A stretch of 64,000 nt of DNA from Gillisella vitis (GCF_001541345.2 NZ_LMVL02000003.1:1-64000), one strand, 5' to 3'; positions 44,083-52,692 are shown, counted from the stretch's first letter. Notes: generated by a model from the letters alone, not told the origin. Translations and numbers: made by a program.

Positions 44083-45195
44083 TCACAGACCGATATCAAG
44101 CTTTGCGCGAATGTCCTGATCCGCCTCGGTTTGTTGAATAATCACACCGTACCAACCAAGACCGTCATAGTCTTCGTAACCAAGCGTTTTGGCAAAGGCG
44201 ATGATGTTTCCGCTGTCATCATAGTAACTGCCTTTTTGATTTGCTTGGCTATTGTGCAGCGGGAAATGGGTGTAGATCCGGCTCGGATGGGAGCTGGCAA
44301 TCACCCGCATCGAGCCATCAAGTAACATCACCTGGGTCTTGTCGACGAGATGCGGCGGCAGATTGGCCTCTTTTTCGACAATGGCCTGACCCTGGGCCTG
44401 CCAGTCGAAATAGACGCCAAGCATTCCCAGCAGGTCGCCGTCCGAATGGCCTCCCGCCCGAATGCCTGTCGCATAGACCAGCGTGTCACGGTTGTCATGC
44501 AGAGGGCTTTTCTTCACCTCGTCAACGATATAGTCATCGCCGCTTGTCGTTTGACCGGCAGCCTTGACCCATGTTTCCTGGGCAAAATTCTTGTTCTGAA
44601 GATTGTTTCGGTAGCGTGGATTGGCGGAGGCGACGACACGGCCACTGGCATCTGTCATCACTAGGTCGAGATAGACCGTATAGAACCGGTTGATGACTCC
44701 CAACCGTTCGGAGGCATGGTTGAAACTGTCGGTGTTCGGATTTTGCAGCGCCGACCACAGGGCATTGTCCGTTGCCCACCACCGGACATCGGCGGTGCGT
44801 TCGAACAGATTGCGAACGATGAATTGCACCAGGGTCAGGCAGAGATCGGTCAGCCGCACGCCTTCCATTTCTTGAACCAGACCATCGGCCATGGCCCGGC
44901 CAAGCTTTATGCGGCTCAGCACATTATCTTCGAACTGTTTGGAGATGTCGGCAGCACTTTGAGCCAGGCGCTGGACTTCATTGGCCACGACTGCAAAGCC
45001 TTTGCCCGTATCACCGGCGCGAGCCGCTTCAATCAGGGCATTGATCGCCAGCAGACGGATCTGCTTGACCACCAATGTGTTGTTCATGCTGAATGTTTCG
45101 AGATCCCCACCAATGCTTTCCGTTATCAGTCGCATGGAGCGAGGCGTTGCGGTCACGACCCGGTTCTGGCGGAGCGGTGCTGGAGAATTCGACAT
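44083..45195 (-). CDS. soluble chemoreceptor-like protein with reversed domain order (MCP signalling tip, then Cache-like sensor)
   Basis: 370-aa protein. Residues about 25-90 hold the highly conserved tip of a methyl-accepting chemotaxis signalling domain (LLAINALIEAARAG, GKGFAVVANEVQRLA). Residues about 130-350 look like a Cache-type sensor (DLVMTDASGRVVASANPRY; YATGIRAGGHSDGDLLGMLGVYFDW; MLLDGSMRVIASSHP). No signal peptide or membrane segment is seen, so it should be cytoplasmic, and the order is the reverse of ordinary receptors, whose sensor is N-terminal. The signalling part is only a short hairpin, far less than the usual long coiled coil. It may link a cytoplasmic ligand or redox signal to CheA or CheW. 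No che genes are nearby. Confidence 0.8.
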   Translation of the reverse strand: MSNSPAPLRQNRVVTATPRSMRLITESIGGDLETFSMNNTLVVKQIRLLAINALIEAARAGDTGKGFAVVANEVQRLAQSAADISKQFEDNVLSRIKLGRAMADGLVQEMEGVRLTDLCLTLVQFIVRNLFERTADVRWWATDNALWSALQNPNTDSFNHASERLGVINRFYTVYLDLVMTDASGRVVASANPRYRNNLQNKNFAQETWVKAAGQTTSGDDYIVDEVKKSPLHDNRDTLVYATGIRAGGHSDGDLLGMLGVYFDWQAQGQAIVEKEANLPPHLVDKTQVMLLDGSMRVIASSHPSRIYTHFPLHNSQANQKGSYYDDSGNIIAFAKTLGYEDYDGLGWYGVIIQQTEADQDIRAKLDIGL

Positions 45196-45617
45196 GGCGA
45201 TAAATCCTGAATCCAGGGGCGCGATGACCCAAAGTGGGAAGAAAAATATATATTGCTTTGCAGTAAATTAATGCATGACTTGGTTAAGTAAGTATAAATT
45301 CAAATCTATTGTTTTTGGATGCGATTTGTTTATCGAGGATAGCTCAAGGATTTTTGAGATTTGGGGATAAGTGTATGATTTAAAGATAGTAATTTTGTAA
45401 TTATTTATTTAGGGTTGCGACAGTATTTTTGATTGTCGAAACACATTGCGCATCGCCTGTTTGCGACACGGTATGTTCGTGAATGCTGACCTTGTTCTTG
45501 CGCGGTCGGCCCGAATCGGCAATGGTCGGCCTATACGATATGCTGGCTGGAACCTATGGCCGGTTATCCCCCAAATGTCCTGGCCCGCATATCAGCCGGT
45601 CTTGTGAGTTCAGCGTC
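45196..45617. other. AT-rich intergenic region with divergent promoters, no gene recognised
   Basis: 422 bases, among the most AT-rich in the window (especially 45240-45440). It separates two divergent genes and so should carry both promoters. The frame of the DMT permease is open up to 45483, but that N-terminal extension lacks permease character. No RNA gene or notable dyad. Confidence 0.5.
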
Positions 45618-46571
45618 ATGAACAGTGAAGTATCGGCGGGTCCGATCCGAGGCCCGATCAGAGGTATTGTGTTCAAGATCGCCTCTGTTACGGTCTTCGT
45701 TGCCATGCAGACAGCGATCAAACTGGCAGGCGATGACGTGCCGGCGGGGCAAATTACCTTCTATCGTTCAGCCTTCGCGCTCATCCCCATTCTGGCTTAT
45801 CTCGCCTATCTGGGGCAGATCAGGACCGGCTTGAGGACGGCCAATGTGTTTGGGCATGTCAAACGCGGGTTGATCGGTATTGCCGCCATGGTCTGTGGCT
45901 TTTACGGCCTCGTGCATCTGCCGATGCCGGATGCTATTGCCATCGGTTATGCCATGCCGCTGATTGCCGTGGTGTTTGCTGCGGTTTTCCTGGGCGAGAC
46001 CGTCAGGCTCTATCGCTGGTCTGCGGTTGCCATCGGCCTGGTCGGTGTGGTGATTATTTCCTGGCCGAAGTTGACCCTCTTGCAGGACGGATTTTATGGT
46101 TCAGAGGCTGGCATGGGGACGCTTGCAGTGCTCGCCTCCGCTACGCTTGGAGCGGCGGCGATGTTGCAGGTCCGCCAACTCGTTCGTGAAGAAAAAACCG
46201 CTACGATCGTATTGTATTTCTCGATTATCGCGGCGCTGATATCTCTTGTCAGTCTGCCATTCGGCTGGAACGATCTCTCCGTCGGTCAGCTTGGTCTTCT
46301 GGCGTTTGCGGGGATTTGCGGCGGTCTCGCCCAGATTTTACTGACGGAAAGCTATCGCCATGCCGATATTTCGACGATTGCGCCTTTCGAATACAGCTCC
46401 ATCCTGTTTGGCTCGTTGATCGGCTATCTGCTGTTTGACGATCTTCCGAGCATTCACACCCTGGTTGGCACGCTGATCGTGGCGGGTGCGGGAATTTTCA
46501 TCATCCTGCGCGAGCATCAATTGGGGCTGGAGCGCCGTGCGGCGCGCAAGGCATCCACCCCTGGTGCCTGA
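45618..46571 (+). CDS. DMT-family permease (two EamA domains)
   Basis: 317-aa inner-membrane permease with ten hydrophobic segments arranged as two EamA repeats (first about residues 20-145, second about 165-290). Conserved points are ASVTVFVAMQTAIKLAG, FYRSAFALIPILAYL, GFYGLVHLPMPDAIAIGYAMPL and the second-repeat APFEYSSILFGSLIGYLLF. Substrate unknown; the family exports amino acids and metabolites. ATG 45618 is chosen since the permease homology starts there; the upstream open frame to 45483 adds 45 non-membrane residues. The ribosome binding site is poor. Confidence 0.87.
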   Translation: MNSEVSAGPIRGPIRGIVFKIASVTVFVAMQTAIKLAGDDVPAGQITFYRSAFALIPILAYLAYLGQIRTGLRTANVFGHVKRGLIGIAAMVCGFYGLVHLPMPDAIAIGYAMPLIAVVFAAVFLGETVRLYRWSAVAIGLVGVVIISWPKLTLLQDGFYGSEAGMGTLAVLASATLGAAAMLQVRQLVREEKTATIVLYFSIIAALISLVSLPFGWNDLSVGQLGLLAFAGICGGLAQILLTESYRHADISTIAPFEYSSILFGSLIGYLLFDDLPSIHTLVGTLIVAGAGIFIILREHQLGLERRAARKASTPGA

Positions 46572-46650
46572 TAACCAAAGGTCATTTTCAATGGCCCTTG
46601 GTATTCCCTCTGCAAATATCTCAAGCCTCTGATGCATTTGAGATATTTGC
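46572..46650. repeat. bipartite palindromic repeat A, downstream of the MFS gene
   Basis: Two adjacent hairpins between convergent genes. The first has an imperfect stem (ATAACCAAAG against CCTTGGTAT) around the loop motif GGTCATTTTCAAT (46580-46592). The second is a perfect 13-bp inverted repeat GCAAATATCTCAA (46612-46624) / TTGAGATATTTGC (46638-46650) with a 13-nt loop. A related pair of hairpins lies on the other side of the MFS gene at 48089-48170. It may also act as a two-way terminator. Confidence 0.75.
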
Positions 46651-46708
46651 AATGCCTTCAAGACGAGGATGCGTCAGCATCTTCGAGGCTTGGTATGAGT
46701 GTCTTGGA

Positions 46709-47941
46709 TCAAAGGTCGGTGATCTTGCTGGAGACGGCTTCCGTGCCCTGGAGCGGGATGGAGGAGGCCTGAAACTCGGTCTTGCCGGGCTGGTCAGGGA
46801 CGGCGCTGCGCTGCCGCATCCGCCACGCAGCATAGCCAGCATAGAGAAGAAAGCTGATGGCGAGGCTGAACAGCAGTCCGTTGGGGCCGACGCCCTGCAT
46901 GATGGCGCCTGTCACCAGCGGGCCGGTGACGGTGCCGAAGCCGTAGAGAATCATGATGGCGCTGGAGATCGTCACATATTCATCGGGGTCGGCCATATCA
47001 TTGGCATGAGCGACATTGAGCGAATAGACCGGATAAAGCACGGTGCCGACAAAGAAGCCGCAGATATAGAGCGCCAATGGCGAAATTCCGCCCAGCACGA
47101 TCATCACCGCGCAGCAAAACACCCCGAACAAGCCTGCGCCGACCATAACGCGGCGGCGATCCATGCGATCGGACAGCCGCCCGAGGGGCATCTGCGCGAT
47201 CGCGCCTCCAGCCAGAACGGCTGCCAGAAAAGTCGCACCTTCCGCCGTCGAAAGACCGACCCGCTGACTGTAAACCGCGCCGAGACTGCTCCAGGTTCCC
47301 GATAAGGCGCCTGATAGCAGCGAGCCGACAAAAGCAATGGGCGAGCGGATATAGAGTTTTTTCAGGTCGAACCTTGCCTGGGCGAGCGGCGCGGGCGATT
47401 GTGCGGTGGACAGGGCGGTTGGAAAGAGCGCTGCGGAAAAAATCAACCCGCAGACGACGAACAGGGTCACCTGGCTTGGATCGCCAAGCGGCACGATATA
47501 CTGGCCGCCAATCGAGCCGACCAGACAGGAGATCATATAGACGGAAAACAATCCGCCACGGTTTTCATTGTTGCTGCGCTCATTCAGCCAGCTTTCGATG
47601 ATCAGGTAGCTGCCGGCAATGGCAAAGCCGGCAATGCCCCGGAACAGGGTCCAGGCCCGCCAGTCGACAACGATGGCGCAGAGCAGGACGGACATGGTCA
47701 GGAGGGTGATCAGGGCGGAAAATACCCGGACATGTCCCACCTTCTGCACCAGGCGAGGCGTGATGACGCAGGATGTGGTGAAGCCAAAGGTATAACCGGT
47801 AGCAATGATGGAAATGGTGAACGTCGACCACCCCTCGGCAATCGCCCGGATTGGCAGCATGTAATTCATCAGCCCGAATCCAGCCATCATCAGCAGGGTT
47901 GAGAGCATGAGGGCGCCGATGGAGGTGAGACTGGCAATCAT
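46709..47941 (-). CDS. MFS permease (YcaD-like)
   Basis: 410-aa major facilitator with twelve hydrophobic segments. The loop motif RLSDRMDRRRVMV after the seventh segment matches the MFS GxxSDRxGRR signature, and FRGIAGFAIAGSYLIIESWLNERSNNENRG is typical of the YcaD/TsgA-like group. Substrate not predictable. Encoded alone, between two related palindromic repeats (46572-46650 and 48089-48170), with no regulator gene in its transcript. Confidence 0.87.
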   Translation of the reverse strand: MIASLTSIGALMLSTLLMMAGFGLMNYMLPIRAIAEGWSTFTISIIATGYTFGFTTSCVITPRLVQKVGHVRVFSALITLLTMSVLLCAIVVDWRAWTLFRGIAGFAIAGSYLIIESWLNERSNNENRGGLFSVYMISCLVGSIGGQYIVPLGDPSQVTLFVVCGLIFSAALFPTALSTAQSPAPLAQARFDLKKLYIRSPIAFVGSLLSGALSGTWSSLGAVYSQRVGLSTAEGATFLAAVLAGGAIAQMPLGRLSDRMDRRRVMVGAGLFGVFCCAVMIVLGGISPLALYICGFFVGTVLYPVYSLNVAHANDMADPDEYVTISSAIMILYGFGTVTGPLVTGAIMQGVGPNGLLFSLAISFLLYAGYAAWRMRQRSAVPDQPGKTEFQASSIPLQGTEAVSSKITDL

Positions 47942-48579
47942 GGTTTGGTCCGAACAGGAATGAGGCTGCGACTGGGGCGACTGTAACCCGGACCCACTTA
48001 CGGCGAAAATTATGCCGCAGATATGACAGGCGACAGCAGGTTTTAGAGATCAAGGCGAAGATACTGACGCATCCTGGCCTTGCACGAATTTTGAATATCT
48101 CAAACGCACAGAAGGCTTGAGATATTCAAAAATCGAATACGAAGGGTCATTTTCAATATTCTTCGTATTCTGCATCCTGGAAAAGTCCTCGCTCCGAACG
48201 TGGGAACACATGCGATAGGGATCTTAACGGACGCTGTAGTGAAAACATGCTCCAAAGTCGACTGTGGCATGGTATAATATCGACCTGCCGCTTTATATAG
48301 CGGATACGCGCGGCCTGGCTTAGGATGGCGTAGTTTGGATAATGTTGATTTTGCACAAATGACATTAATTCATGCGGGGTGACCGTATGAATCATTTTTA
48401 GGTTAAGCATCTCCTTGTATTCCTATCCATTGTGATAGGGCTCACAAGAATTTATTGGCAATACGACGGGTTTTGTTGTTATGGTCAATAAAAAATTAAC
48501 GATGTAGGTGGCGATGGCTCGCTGGGTATAGGCTCTTGCTGCTTTCCTTATTCATGTATTGCTGAACTTGGGATTGTCC
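47942..48579. other. long intergenic region holding repeat B, no confident gene
   Basis: 638 bases between divergent genes. Repeat B occupies 48089-48170. After 48220 the sequence is AT-rich with short, poorly supported frames; an 85-codon minus-strand frame (48153-48410) overlaps the repeat and is not accepted. Promoters of the MFS gene and of the gene at 48580 should lie here. Confidence 0.5.
48089..48170. repeat. bipartite palindromic repeat B, upstream of the MFS gene
   Basis: Perfect 15-bp inverted repeat TTTTGAATATCTCAA (48089-48103) / TTGAGATATTCAAAA (48117-48131) with a 13-nt loop, followed by a second perfect 10-bp stem GAATACGAAG (48135-48144) / CTTCGTATTC (48161-48170) whose loop begins GGTCATTTTCAAT. 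Repeat A shares both the ATATCTCAA/TTGAGATAT core and the GGTCATTTTCAAT loop but with different outer stem bases and with the two parts in the opposite order. Confidence 0.75.
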
Positions 48580-49509
48580 ATGTCGCTCTCTGTTGCAACG
48601 CTTGCATCTTCCTGGCGATTCGCCGAAGCGATAGCTGTCATGGCGGCACGGTTCGGCGATCAGTTCGATGAGACGCCAAGATTGGCGCGTGCGCTTGTTT
48701 CGCACCAGCGTTGGATGATGACTCAGGCCGCCTTTGCGCTCTACGCGGATCATCTGGCGGGACGTAGCAGCGGTCCGGGATTGACGGCTAGCGGCTTGGC
48801 GGACTGGATCTGCCAGACCGGGATTGCCAGTCGCAATACGGTTCTGACCTATGTCGACCAACTTCTGTCCTATCGCTTCATTCGCCTTCATCCCGCCAGC
48901 GCCAAGCGTCCGCGCAGTTTTGAGGCGAGTGAGGCCAGTATCGATGCAATGCAGCGATGGCTTGGCGTCAATCTCGCCGTGCTCGATCATGTCGATGGTG
49001 GTGAGCGATTACAGCACTTTCGGCAGCGTCCAGAATTGCTTTTCCTGGTTCAGCCGGAATTTGCGCGCCTTTGCCTTGATGACCAGCAATGGCGTGAGCC
49101 AGGTGAGCGTATCGGCTTGTTTCTGTGGACGGAAAGTGGTGCCCTGGTGATGGATAGGTTCATATCTCTCACGCCCAATGCGGTCCTTGAGGATGACTTC
49201 TACGATTTGGGGACGATTGACATTCCGGCCATGGCAGAACGTTTCGTCATGTCACGAACTCATCTGCAGAGGGCCTTGAGAAAGGCCGAGCAGCACGGCT
49301 GCATTCGCCGTGACGGATCGGGCCGGGCCAGCCATATTTGGCTGTCGGCAGACTTCTATCAGGAATATCGCGACTGGCTGGCGCACAAATCAGCTATTCT
49401 CGACGCGGTCTTTGAAAAAGAGATGATGCTGGCAGGAGAAACGCAGCAAGCGCATCCGCAAAGCGAACCTGTCACGGTAGCGCGTTCGGCATCGAACAGA
49501 GGGTGCTGA
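48580..49509 (+). CDS. putative DNA-binding protein with two winged-helix-like segments
   Basis: 309-aa soluble protein, not assigned to a named family. Two helix-turn-helix-like segments are visible: GLTASGLADWICQTGIASRNTVLTYVDQL (about residues 69-97) and DIPAMAERFVMSRTHLQRALRKAEQHGCIRRDGSGR (about 210-245), each resembling a winged helix in which a small beta-wing follows the recognition helix. No ligand domain between them is recognised. ATG 48580 begins the compact part; the frame is open from 48559. It is alone, with a 638-bp upstream region, and could be a regulator of unknown targets. Confidence 0.65.
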   Translation: MSLSVATLASSWRFAEAIAVMAARFGDQFDETPRLARALVSHQRWMMTQAAFALYADHLAGRSSGPGLTASGLADWICQTGIASRNTVLTYVDQLLSYRFIRLHPASAKRPRSFEASEASIDAMQRWLGVNLAVLDHVDGGERLQHFRQRPELLFLVQPEFARLCLDDQQWREPGERIGLFLWTESGALVMDRFISLTPNAVLEDDFYDLGTIDIPAMAERFVMSRTHLQRALRKAEQHGCIRRDGSGRASHIWLSADFYQEYRDWLAHKSAILDAVFEKEMMLAGETQQAHPQSEPVTVARSASNRGC

Positions 49510-49590
49510 ACTTGATGCCGCAAGCAAGGATGTTGCAGTCAAAATCCATTCCAGATGAAGACCGCCGTCACGTTTTAAAGCGGTATCATT

Positions 49591-49749
49591 TTAGAATGGA
49601 ATGGCGGCCTGCAACGTGTCTTCCCCGTCGGCGCGGGCGGAACGGCTGAAATCGCGCGATGCGCTAACCGCCGCGTGGATCTGTTGAAAAGCCCGCATCG
49701 GGCGGATGGCGAGGCGTCTGGCTTTTGTCCCGTCGAAACCGTGGGTCAT
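49591..49749 (-). CDS. small 52-aa basic protein, second of an overlapping pair
   Basis: 52-residue protein starting MTHGFDGTKARRLAIRPM. GGAAAGAG lies 7 nt upstream of its ATG, and the ATG overlaps the stop of the preceding small gene (ATGA), the pattern of translational coupling. Not recognised. No membrane segment; net basic in the first half. Confidence 0.55.
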   Translation of the reverse strand: MTHGFDGTKARRLAIRPMRAFQQIHAAVSASRDFSRSARADGEDTLQAAIPF

Positions 49750-49910
49750 CGAATGTCTCTTTCCAATCGTATCCAGGCCGTTGAGGCCAATTGTTCGCAG
49801 GCGACATAGCCCATGCGGTAATAGCTATGCAGGCCCTTAAGCGAACGGATTTGCCCGCGCACCGTTTCGAACTTGCTATGGATTGGCCGTGTAATGCGTT
49901 TCCGGTTCAT
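49746..49910 (-). CDS. small 54-aa basic protein, first of an overlapping pair
   Basis: 54-residue strongly basic protein starting MNRKRITRPIHSKF, with an AGGAAC/AGGAC stretch just upstream of ATG 49910. The frame extends further upstream to 50090 but the upstream codons look non-coding. Overlaps the next small gene by 4 bp. Function unknown; it could bind nucleic acid given the charge, which is speculation. Confidence 0.5.
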   Translation of the reverse strand: MNRKRITRPIHSKFETVRGQIRSLKGLHSYYRMGYVACEQLASTAWIRLERDIR

Positions 49911-50107
49911 CGTCCTGGTTCCTGTAAAGGGTCCTCCCAAGACTGTGCGGCGATTGCTGGCCATACATGGCCGACAAACACCTGCAACGATGAACATATT
50001 GCACTGCAATATAGAAAATTCAATGGCTCTAAAATGATGACTGCCATGCGGATTGCGCATGGGTTCGTTGCGAAAGCGAACAATCGGCAATCATCACAAG
50101 GCAGGTG

Positions 50108-50989
50108 TCAAACCAGCCTTTGGCGGAAGGCGAGGAGATCTCGCCAGGCCAGGGCTTTGGTGGCCGGGGCTTGAAGCAATTCCTGCGGATGAAAGGTTGC
50201 CATGGCAGCAACGCCATGACCGCCTGCGGCCACGTCACGCCACTCTCCGCGCATTGAATGGATTGTCGACGTTCCACCGAAGAAAAACCGGGCGGTGAAA
50301 TTGCCGAGCAGGAGAACGGCCTTCGGTTCAGCCAGTGCGATCTGTCTCTCGATGAAGGGCCGGCAGATGGCGGCTTCGGCCGGGGTCGGCATGCGGTCAC
50401 CAGGGCCGCGCCAGGGAATGGCGGTGGTCAGCAGCAGCGCGTCGCGACCAAGGCCAATGGCAGCGAGCATCCGGTCGAGCAGTGCGCCGGTCCGGCCGGA
50501 AAAGGCCAGACCTTCGCGATCGTCATCGGCTGAGGGAATGGGGCCGATCACCATGATGCCTGCCTCAGCGGGGCCTTCGGCAAAGATGGTGGAGCGGGCG
50601 CTGGTCTTCAGATTGCAGCTGGAAAATCCTTCCAGAGCCGCTTTCAACTCAGCCAGCGAACGAGCGCTTTCGGCGGCAAACCGGGCGTCGTTGATTGCTG
50701 TTTCATCGGGAATGGCCAGCGGTGTCGATGCAGCAGGCCGAGGCGCCGGGCGGTCGCGGTTGAGGGCAGGGCCGTTCTGTGAACCGACAGGGGCGGTCGC
50801 GGTCCGTTGATCCTGGCCCTGAACTGGGGCCTGTTGTGGCGCGGCCCTGGTCCGCGCCTGCCGTTCTGCTGCAAATTGTGCGATCCGGTCAACAGGCGCA
50901 TCTTCCACAAGCCAGTCCACCCCGGCTTCGGCGTGAAAAGCCAGAAGGGCGGCAAGTTCGGCGGCAGTCATGTCCTGAGCGGCAATCAT
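50108..50989 (-). CDS. divergent uracil-DNA glycosylase (UDG superfamily, family 4/5-like)
   Basis: 293-aa protein. A Pro/Ala/Gln-rich linker (about residues 40-95) joins a short N-terminal part to a UDG-superfamily domain from about residue 115. Motif 1 is GPIPSADDDREGLAF, where family 4 has GEAPGxxED; motif 2 region is FHPQELL, and LLTTAIPWRGPGDRMPTP matches the conserved NxxPWRPPGNRxPTP block. Only two cysteines are near the four positions that bind the Fe-S cluster in family 4, so the cluster may be absent. Probably excises uracil or a related base from DNA, but activity is less certain than the fold. Confidence 0.8.
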   Translation of the reverse strand: MIAAQDMTAAELAALLAFHAEAGVDWLVEDAPVDRIAQFAAERQARTRAAPQQAPVQGQDQRTATAPVGSQNGPALNRDRPAPRPAASTPLAIPDETAINDARFAAESARSLAELKAALEGFSSCNLKTSARSTIFAEGPAEAGIMVIGPIPSADDDREGLAFSGRTGALLDRMLAAIGLGRDALLLTTAIPWRGPGDRMPTPAEAAICRPFIERQIALAEPKAVLLLGNFTARFFFGGTSTIHSMRGEWRDVAAGGHGVAAMATFHPQELLQAPATKALAWRDLLAFRQRLV

Positions 50990-51064
50990 TGCTCTGTTTT
51001 AGACAAGCTATTCGCAGAAAGGAACAGAAAACCGTATTTGCTTCCGGTTATGCTGTCCCCCCGG

Positions 51065-52357
51065 TCATGCTGTCCAAAGAGCGATATCGTCGCGGTCGCC
51101 AATCAGCGCCAGTCCATGGGCAATCGATACCATTTCACCGCCGCTCTCGATGCGGTCCTGGCTGAAGCGCTCAGTGAAGATCCGTCGCACCGCCGGAACG
51201 AAGGATGTGCCGCCGGTCAGAAACACCTTGTCCACGGCGCCTGCCTCGGTGTTTGTCTGGGTGAGGACATCATCGAGTGCCGATTCGATGCGTGTGAGAT
51301 CGTCGGCAATCCAGCTCTCGAAATCCTGACGCTTGACGGTCTTGCGGCCAGCCGCGCCCAGGGGCGAGAAATTGAATTCCGCTTCATCCGCAGAAGAGAG
51401 CGCCATCTTGGTGGAGGACACCGCCTGGTAGAGCGGATAGCCTTCGTCATGCTCGACCAGGTCGATAAACAGCTCCAGCTTGTCCGGGGAAAGGCTTTGG
51501 CGTACCAATTGTTTCAGATCGGCGAATTCCTTTGAGGACTTGAACACCGACAACTGGTTCCAACGCGAAAAGCTGGTGTAATAATTGCTTGGAATATCCA
51601 GGATCTTGTCGAAACTCTTGAACTGGCTGCCCTTGCCGATTTCCGGCGCCACCAGATGCTCGATAATCCGCGCATCGAACTGGTCACCGGCCAATCCGAC
51701 GCCGGAATAGCCGACGGGTACTGCCGACAGCACTCCCGCCTTGCGCTCGAACCGTATCAGCGAATAGTCGGTGGTGCCGCCGCCGAAGTCGGCGACCAGC
51801 ACCGTTGCATCCGCCGTCAGGTGCTGGGCAAAATAAAAGGCCGCAGCCACTGGCTCATAGACATAATGGATTTCCGGAAAGCCGAGCCGGGTCAACGCCT
51901 CGTTATAGCGGCGCATGGCAAGCTCTGGATCAGGGGAGGCGCCTGCGAAATGCACGGGCCTGCCCGCGACGATGCGGCTGGCATTCGCAGGCCAGCCATC
52001 GCCAGCATAGGCTTCCAGCCGTTTCAGGAACACTTCCATCAGGTCTTCGAACTGAAACCGCCGTGCATGGACCAGCGTACCCTGAAACAGCGCCGAAGCC
52101 GCAAAGGTCTTGATTGATTGCAGGAAACGGCAATCGCCGGGATTGTCGATGAACTGGCGAATGGCGGCTTGTCCGGCTTCCACCTTCAGGGCGCGCGCCC
52201 CAAGCTGGGCATCCTTCATGAAGGACAGTGCCGTGCGCATGCTGTCGGTGGTTCCGGCCATGGAGGTGAACTGCACCGAATGGGTGGTGGTCTCGTCGAT
52301 GCTCTGTGCCAGGACCGTGTTGGTCGTGCCGAAATCAAGCCCAAGCGCGTTTGCCAT
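51065..52357 (-). CDS. short Hsp70-like ATPase (YegD type)
   Basis: 430-aa Hsp70-family protein. The ATPase motifs are GLDFGTTNTVLA (about residues 5-16, phosphate 1), VLVADFGGGTTDYSLIRF (about 185-202, phosphate 2) and VFLTGGTSFVPAVRRIF (about 387-403, adenosine). It ends right after the nucleotide-binding domain, with no substrate-binding domain, as in YegD. Role unknown, possibly chaperone-related. A divergence from DnaK is clear from the insertion-rich middle. Transcribed alone; the UDG gene follows 75 bp downstream in the same direction. Confidence 0.87.
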   Translation of the reverse strand: MANALGLDFGTTNTVLAQSIDETTTHSVQFTSMAGTTDSMRTALSFMKDAQLGARALKVEAGQAAIRQFIDNPGDCRFLQSIKTFAASALFQGTLVHARRFQFEDLMEVFLKRLEAYAGDGWPANASRIVAGRPVHFAGASPDPELAMRRYNEALTRLGFPEIHYVYEPVAAAFYFAQHLTADATVLVADFGGGTTDYSLIRFERKAGVLSAVPVGYSGVGLAGDQFDARIIEHLVAPEIGKGSQFKSFDKILDIPSNYYTSFSRWNQLSVFKSSKEFADLKQLVRQSLSPDKLELFIDLVEHDEGYPLYQAVSSTKMALSSADEAEFNFSPLGAAGRKTVKRQDFESWIADDLTRIESALDDVLTQTNTEAGAVDKVFLTGGTSFVPAVRRIFTERFSQDRIESGGEMVSIAHGLALIGDRDDIALWTA

Positions 52358-52540
52358 GGCTGCTGCTCCCTGATGCCTGTCTATTGGCGTGAATGATTGG
52401 ACGGTTGCGGGCGCGCCTCTGCCTGAGAGGGGCTTTGCTTAACGAGCGGGCCTGATGACACAGGCTGGGGCAGGATGCAAGGATCGATTTCCAGAAACAG
52501 CCACTGCCTGCACGCGACAGGTTGTCAGGTTCAGATTGAA

Positions 52541-52616
52541 CCAGACAAACTCTCGCTGTTCTTGTTTTCGTTTGTCTTATTGGGAAAACCGGTTTCCACT
52601 TTTCCCTGACAAACGC
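52541..52616. repeat. intergenic palindromic repeat, copy 1
   Basis: About 75 bases nearly repeated at 61732-61806. It contains CGTTTGTC (52569-52576) pairing with GACAAACG (52608-52615) and an inner GGGAAAA (52582-52588) / TTTTCCC (52600-52606). The GAAAACCGGTTTCCACTTTTCC-type core is, from memory, common between genes in Rhizobium-group genomes. Confidence 0.75.
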
Positions 52617-52632
52617 CTATGACTTAACAGAT

Positions 52633-52661
52633 GAAAACGCCGCGTTCGGTCAAACGCGGCG
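52633..52661 (-). terminator. rho-independent terminator of the RND efflux operon
   Basis: On the minus strand, a perfect 9-bp stem CGCCGCGTT / AACGCGGCG (complement of 52638-52646 and 52653-52661) with a 6-nt loop is followed by TTTTC. It lies 32 bp beyond the stop of the 67-aa gene that ends the operon. Confidence 0.85.
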
Positions 52662-52692
52662 CTTTGAAGCGACAATCATCAACTGCGCGAGG

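Larger units (their letters stand above)
52358..52692. other. intergenic region with repeat and terminator
   Basis: 335 bases between the Hsp70-like gene and the end of the RND operon. It contains a palindromic repeat (52541-52616) and the operon terminator (52633-52661), plus the Hsp70-like gene promoter. No gene seen. Confidence 0.6.

Noticed and set aside
48153..48410. 85-codon minus-strand frame with AAGGAG near its start
   Set aside because: The AAGGAG touches the first ATG, the frame runs into palindromic repeat B, and the product has no recognisable character.
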